Part shown: in pieces, positions 5,782-9,463 of the stretch
Layout: the number at the start of each line of letters is the position of its first letter
Numbering within the stretch: position 1 is the stretch's first letter
Assembly: GCA_030635865.1 (NCBI GenBank)
Contig: DAOVYA010000041.1
Coordinates: forward strand, 1 to 9,463
Direction: 5' to 3'
Source: Gammaproteobacteria bacterium
Lineage (GTDB): Bacteria > Pseudomonadota > Gammaproteobacteria > UBA9214
DNA: 9,463 nucleotides
Program-made: the position numbers and the translations under genes
The notes under the pieces: model-generated
What the model saw: only the letters and a program-made list of their open reading frames with translations
Databases searched by the model: none
What the model was told of the DNA's origin: nothing

Positions 5782-6701
5782 AGTTCAATCCCGTCCCAGT
5801 ACGCATCCACCTTCGCCTGCAACTGGGCCAACAGTGCCTCATCGCGTTCGGGTGTAAACAGGTGCGCAAAGCGCCCCTGTTTTTTCAGATACTCTTCAAC
5901 CGGCAGGCGCTCCCGTGGTGCCTTGTTATGCACGACCTTGCCGTCGATGTATTCCTTCAGGGGCCAAACGCCGGTCTTGACCGCCAGCTTGCCGATTTCG
6001 ACCGATTCCTTCGGATCGTAGTCCCAACCGGGCGGACAAGGGGCCAGTGCGATGATCATGCGTGGCCCTTGCAAATTTTTCGCTGTCTCTATCTTGCGCG
6101 CCAGGTCGAGCGGCTCCGAGAAGATTACCGTGGCCACATAGGCCGGGCGGTGAGCTGCCCAGATGGAAAACAGGTCCTTCTTGTAGCCGGCAAAACCATG
6201 TGCCCCCTTGCTGGTCGCAGTCTTCGCCGCATGCGGGGTGGCACCGGAATACTGCTGGCCGGTATTGCCGTAGCCTTCGTTGTCGTAACAGATATAGATG
6301 AAATTCAGGTCGCGCTCCATCGCGCCCGATGTCGCGGACAGTCCCATGCCGTATGCGGCCCCGTCACCGGTAAGCACCACCACTTCCAGATCCTCTTCCG
6401 GTGCGAGACGGCCGCTTTCACGCAGGATGTCTAGCGCATCGCGTATCCCTTGCGCACCGGCCGGTGCCGAGGCCATCGCGGTATAGAGCCAGGAGCCGCG
6501 GAATGGCGTAAACGGGTATACCGATAACAGTGTCATGCAACCGGCCGCATTGACGAAAACGGTCTTCTCGCCGAGGATGTCATAGATCTCATGCAGTGCC
6601 CCCAACCCGCCACAGCCGGCGCACATCGGCGTACCCGTGCCCAGCAGGTGGGTAGAAGGCAGATCCTTCATGCGCCGAAGGGTTGCCTTTGTCTCCGTCA
6701 T
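5778..6701 (-). CDS. 2-oxoacid:ferredoxin oxidoreductase, beta subunit (TPP-binding)
   Basis: A 307-residue PorB-type subunit that binds thiamine pyrophosphate and the proximal [4Fe-4S] cluster of a 2-oxoacid:acceptor oxidoreductase. The enzyme decarboxylates a 2-oxoacid oxidatively to an acyl-CoA and reduces ferredoxin. The TPP motif runs from GDGAAYG (112-118) to DNEGYGNTG (140-148). The likely cluster cysteines are C27 and C30 in PMCAGCG, C55 in AAGC and C222 in APCPPGW. Length is normal for the family. The ATG has AGGAG at 7-nt spacing. The sequence around TPP (GATPHAAKTATSKG) fits the pyruvate/aromatic 2-oxoacid oxidoreductase branch in general but does not fix the substrate. The gene lies 108 bp after the alpha subunit, a gap with no clear promoter or terminator. 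Confidence 0.93.
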   Translation of the reverse strand: MTETKATLRRMKDLPSTHLLGTGTPMCAGCGGLGALHEIYDILGEKTVFVNAAGCMTLLSVYPFTPFRGSWLYTAMASAPAGAQGIRDALDILRESGRLAPEEDLEVVVLTGDGAAYGMGLSATSGAMERDLNFIYICYDNEGYGNTGQQYSGATPHAAKTATSKGAHGFAGYKKDLFSIWAAHRPAYVATVIFSEPLDLARKIETAKNLQGPRMIIALAPCPPGWDYDPKESVEIGKLAVKTGVWPLKEYIDGKVVHNKAPRERLPVEEYLKKQGRFAHLFTPERDEALLAQLQAKVDAYWDGIEL

Positions 6702-6809
6702 GACCGTTCTCCTGTGTGCCTGCGGCCCATATCAACTGGTTTCTGCAAGAGGTTTAAAGCATGGTGCAGTATTCCCACCGTAGCGGGCAAGGGGCCGCTC
6801 GTTGTCGTG

Positions 6810-8057
6810 TCAGCGCCTTTCACTCAGTTCCTCGCGCTCGACGTGGGCGACAGCCTGTAACTTCCTTATTTCTCTAAGCTCGTTTTTCGTGTATAGCAGC
6901 CGTGGTGGCGGTGTGTGGCCCGCACTTACGGCGTCGTGCACGACCTGGGCTATCTCGAAAAATTCTTCCTCTGTAATGTCGCGGCCACCCAGCCCGCCGA
7001 TAAAACTGCACAATACTGGCGGGGCGTCTGCCTGCCCGTACAAGGCTGACGTCAGCTCGGTGTGCAACACTCCGCCTTTGCCCATGGATACGTTTTGGTC
7101 GACAACGGCGACGCCTTTTTTTCCTGCCAGCAGGCGCTGCAGTGTTTCTGCCGGGTACGGCCGTAACAGGCGTGGCCGTAGCAAGCCGATCAACCAGCCA
7201 GCATCGCGCAAACGATCGACGGCCTCCCTCGCCTTGGTGGCAAACGAGCCCAGCATGACAAACACATACTCCGCATCCTCTGCTCGGTAGGCATCGACGG
7301 CAGGGTAGTCACGCCCGAATGTCTCGGCAAACTCCACGGTGATTTCGTCGTAAACCGTCAGGCCGTTCTCTGCTGCCAGATGGGTTTCATAGCGGAAATA
7401 GGAGTAGGGTGAGCCACCGAGGACGGCCACGGCCTGGCTCTCCGGCATACTGGCGCGAAAACGCATGTTTTCCGGATCGAACTTGCCAACAAACCGGGCG
7501 CATTGTTCTGTGTCAGGAATCTCGACCGGCTCACGCGTAAAGGAAAGATAGAAGCCGTCGAGATTGACGATGACCGGCAGCCGCACGCGTGCGTCCTCGG
7601 CCAGGCGGTAAGCCAGCAGGGTGCTGTCCAGAACCTCCTGACAGGTTGCGCAATGGATCTGCAGAAACCCGCTGTCACGCGCCGCCATGATGTCATTGTG
7701 ATCGGGTCCCAGCGTGATCGGCGACGCCAGGGCGCGCGACACGTTTACCAGCACGAAAGGCGCCCGCCAGCCGGCCACGGTGTAGAGCATTTCCATGCCG
7801 TACAGCAGGCCCTGGCTGGAGGTGGCGCTGAACACGCGCACGCCGGTGGCCGCAGCCGCACCGGCTGTGGTGATCATCGAATGTTCGGACTCCAGCGTCA
7901 CCAGGCGGCCGTTCATGTCATCGTTATCGATCCAGTTGGCAAGCGTTTCGATGATTTCGGTCTGTGGGGTGATGGGGAACGCCGGCACATACTCCACTCT
8001 TGCCAGGCGTGCGCCCCAGGCTGCCGCGCCGTTGCCAGTCAATAGTGTGCGTGACAT
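6810..8057 (-). CDS. 2-oxoacid:ferredoxin oxidoreductase, alpha subunit
   Basis: A 415-residue PorA-type subunit that completes the TPP active site and carries the pyrimidine-binding domain. Family motifs are FPITPQTEIIE (27-37), ESEHS (56-60, with the glutamate expected to activate TPP), SATSSQGLLYG (77-87), a DHNDIMAARDSGF segment (119-131) and NLDGFYLSFTREPVEIPD (165-182). Related pyruvate enzymes often read DGFxLSHTxEPV; here the His is Phe, which may reflect another substrate. Its start overlaps the stop of the gamma-delta gene by one base (TAATG), with AGGAGG 6 nt upstream, so the two are almost certainly translationally coupled. Confidence 0.93.
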   Translation of the reverse strand: MSRTLLTGNGAAAWGARLARVEYVPAFPITPQTEIIETLANWIDNDDMNGRLVTLESEHSMITTAGAAAATGVRVFSATSSQGLLYGMEMLYTVAGWRAPFVLVNVSRALASPITLGPDHNDIMAARDSGFLQIHCATCQEVLDSTLLAYRLAEDARVRLPVIVNLDGFYLSFTREPVEIPDTEQCARFVGKFDPENMRFRASMPESQAVAVLGGSPYSYFRYETHLAAENGLTVYDEITVEFAETFGRDYPAVDAYRAEDAEYVFVMLGSFATKAREAVDRLRDAGWLIGLLRPRLLRPYPAETLQRLLAGKKGVAVVDQNVSMGKGGVLHTELTSALYGQADAPPVLCSFIGGLGGRDITEEEFFEIAQVVHDAVSAGHTPPPRLLYTKNELREIRKLQAVAHVEREELSERR

Positions 8058-9007
8058 TACTGGCCTCCTGTGGTTTCAGCAAGCCGTGCTTCTTCGGCCT
8101 GCGCCTGTTGTTCGGGGATCGCCTCAATGGCATGCGGGGGACACTGTGCGACACATATCATGCAGCCCTTGCAATGGTCATAGTCGATCGCGGGCGTGCC
8201 GTCTTCGCCGACATCGATGGCGCCATCCGGACAGAAGCTGCTGCACACCCACCAGCAGCGGTTGCAGTGTTCGTAATCGATCACCGGCCGCAGGGTGCGC
8301 CACAGGCCGGTGCGTACCTCGATGCTGTTTGCCGCCGCGTAGATCGTCGGCGCGGAGATGCGCGCAGCCTCGAACGGCAGTTCGACCCAGTCGGGTCTGT
8401 CGTAGTCCACTGCGCTGGTCATGTCGCCCTCGGTGACCAGGCCGGTGTGCGCCTGCATGAGGTCGTAGGCCTTGAGCGCGTTCTCCAGGTTGTGGTCGAT
8501 TACAGCTGGGCCCAGTGCGGCCAGCTCTGAGCGGATGGCGTCGGCCAGCGCCCCCCGGGTTATCTTGCCCACCAGGCGCGCGGCGGCGCCGGCACAGGTC
8601 GCGCCGATGTAGGGCAGGTTGGCGCGGTCCTCGACGTCTGCCGATGCCGGCAGGGTGATGATGGGGCCGCTGATGTTGAGCCGGTGCCGCCAGGCGTCGA
8701 TGCTTTCCATCGTGTTGATCAGCAGCACGGTGCGTGCACTGATGCCGGCCAGTACCCCGGATGCAGGTATCGGTATCAGCGTATCATCAGCGACGATCAC
8801 CAAGTCGGGATTGTGGATGACGCCACGTTCGTTAATGACTTCCCGGGCCGCGCGCACGTAGGCAAAGATCGGCGCCCCGCGCCGCTCCGCGCCATAACGC
8901 GGCGCGTCCTGCACCTCGTATCCCTCCCCGAAGAAGGCGCTGCCAAGGATGCGGCTGGCTGTCTTCATGCCCTGTCCGCCCCGCCCGTGAAAACGTATCC
9001 GATACAT
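8057..9007 (-). CDS. 2-oxoacid:ferredoxin oxidoreductase, fused gamma and delta (ferredoxin) subunit
   Basis: A 316-residue fusion of two subunits that are often separate. Residues 1-190 are the gamma domain, opening with YRIRFHGRGGQGMKTASRIL and including 'YGAERRGAPIFAYVR'. It contributes to CoA handling and subunit contacts. Residues about 191-240 are a linker, and 240-297 form a two-cluster bacterial ferredoxin domain that passes electrons out of the enzyme. Cysteines are C248, C251, C255, C259 (spacing x2-x3-x3) and C279, C282, C285, C289 (x2-x2-x3, the usual pattern). Both sets end in CP as expected for 2[4Fe-4S] folds. A charged Gln/Glu/Ala tail ends the protein. The ATG has only a weak AGAGA upstream. 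It begins 42 bp after the dehydrogenase stop codon, suggesting co-transcription. Confidence 0.92.
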   Translation of the reverse strand: MYRIRFHGRGGQGMKTASRILGSAFFGEGYEVQDAPRYGAERRGAPIFAYVRAAREVINERGVIHNPDLVIVADDTLIPIPASGVLAGISARTVLLINTMESIDAWRHRLNISGPIITLPASADVEDRANLPYIGATCAGAAARLVGKITRGALADAIRSELAALGPAVIDHNLENALKAYDLMQAHTGLVTEGDMTSAVDYDRPDWVELPFEAARISAPTIYAAANSIEVRTGLWRTLRPVIDYEHCNRCWWVCSSFCPDGAIDVGEDGTPAIDYDHCKGCMICVAQCPPHAIEAIPEQQAQAEEARLAETTGGQ

Positions 9008-9049
9008 GTTGAATCTCTGCGACTGTCCCGTGCGTGCCTGTGACCTGCT

Positions 9050-9463
9050 TTAAGTGTAGTCCGGCGCAGTGGAAAACAGCGAGAAGCGCCGGAAGCCCAT
9101 GGCCTTATGAACACGCTGTTCGGCCATTTCGATCGCTGCCTGCCGGGGCAGAATCAGTTTGTTTTTCGCGGTCTCCATGACTTGCTCTGTGTTGCGACGG
9201 AGTTTTTCCTCGATGGTCTGCATTGCGGCCGCCTGGGTTGCACCGTGATACTCCATTGCGGCACAGATTACCCCGCCGGCATTGGCAATGAAGTCCGGAA
9301 TACAAAGCACGCCCCGTTCGTGCAGGTATTCCTCAGCACCCAGCGTAAACGGGATGTTGGCGCCCTCGACGACAAGTCGGGTCTTCAGGCGATGGACGTT
9401 GCCCTCGTTGACGACGTCGGGCCTTGCGGCCGGGATCCAGATGTCGCACTCCACGTCGATGAC
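9050..9463 (-). CDS. Glu/Leu/Phe/Val-type amino acid dehydrogenase (C-terminal part)
   Basis: The last 137 residues of an NAD(P)-dependent amino acid dehydrogenase that enters from the right edge; the reading frame is open to base 9463. Segments VIDVECDIWIPAARPDVV, VVEGANIPFT, HERGVLCIPDFIANAGGV and a long helical C-terminus ending before GFRRF match the nucleotide-binding domain of the ELFV family. These enzymes deaminate an L-amino acid reversibly to its 2-oxoacid and ammonium. The substrate-determining N-terminal domain lies outside the window, so glutamate, leucine, phenylalanine and valine remain possible. Placement just upstream of the oxidoreductase genes suggests it supplies, or uses, their 2-oxoacid. 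Confidence 0.9.
   Translation of the reverse strand, partial: VIDVECDIWIPAARPDVVNEGNVHRLKTRLVVEGANIPFTLGAEEYLHERGVLCIPDFIANAGGVICAAMEYHGATQAAAMQTIEEKLRRNTEQVMETAKNKLILPRQAAIEMAEQRVHKAMGFRRFSLFSTAPDYT

Noticed and set aside
6722..6798. 7-bp inverted repeat GCGGCCC / GGGCCGC in the alpha-beta gap of the oxidoreductase
   Set aside because: The arms enclose 63 nt and do not extend; short GC-rich matches at this distance are expected by chance, and no promoter or terminator accompanies them.

Overview
The window reads as chromosomal DNA of a gammaproteobacterium, possibly a sulfur-oxidising or otherwise anaerobically competent lineage. This assignment is inferred from gene content: a DUF3135 protein, the rpmE-thermonuclease gene order known from Pseudomonas and relatives, and a 2-oxoacid:ferredoxin oxidoreductase. 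No phylogenetic marker was tested. No tRNA, rRNA, insertion sequence, prophage or CRISPR array is visible. Coding density is high, and every gene but one small ORF lies on the minus strand.

Region 1 (1-3595, minus strand, read right to left) carries a Ycf46-like AAA+ ATPase, a DUF3135 protein, ribosomal protein L31 (rpmE), a secreted staphylococcal-nuclease-type protein and the N-terminus of an M48-type lipoprotein metalloprotease. The control elements here are informative. rpmE has a near-consensus promoter, TTGCCG-17-TATTAT. A very strong intrinsic terminator sits inside the signal-peptide codons of the nuclease. Two DnaA-box-like 9-mers flank a TATAAT box upstream of the DUF3135 gene. An inverted pair of GTAG-type REP-like hairpins abuts the stop codon of the ATPase gene.

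Region 2 (3596-3987) is a 170-bp divergent intergenic stretch with two adjacent palindromes, followed by a 73-residue helical protein of unknown function, the only convincing plus-strand gene.

Region 3 (3995-9463, minus strand, read right to left) is a probable catabolic operon. It holds a Glu/Leu/Phe/Val-type dehydrogenase (C-terminal part only), a fused gamma+delta subunit, the alpha subunit and the beta subunit of a 2-oxoacid:acceptor oxidoreductase, and an AMP-forming acyl-CoA synthetase of the ACSF2/FadD type. Together they could deaminate an amino acid to a 2-oxoacid, convert that to an acyl-CoA with reduction of ferredoxin, and activate or re-activate the related free acid. The substrate cannot be read from the sequence; glutamate/2-oxoglutarate, branched-chain or aromatic 2-oxoacids and pyruvate all remain possible. 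A second GTAG-type hairpin overlaps the beta-subunit stop codon.

I see no clear undescribed multi-gene system. The most interesting signals are the terminator embedded in a coding sequence, the GTAG elements placed exactly at stop codons, the DnaA-box/promoter overlap, and the dehydrogenase-oxidoreductase-ligase cluster with its fused, oddly spaced ferredoxin subunit.
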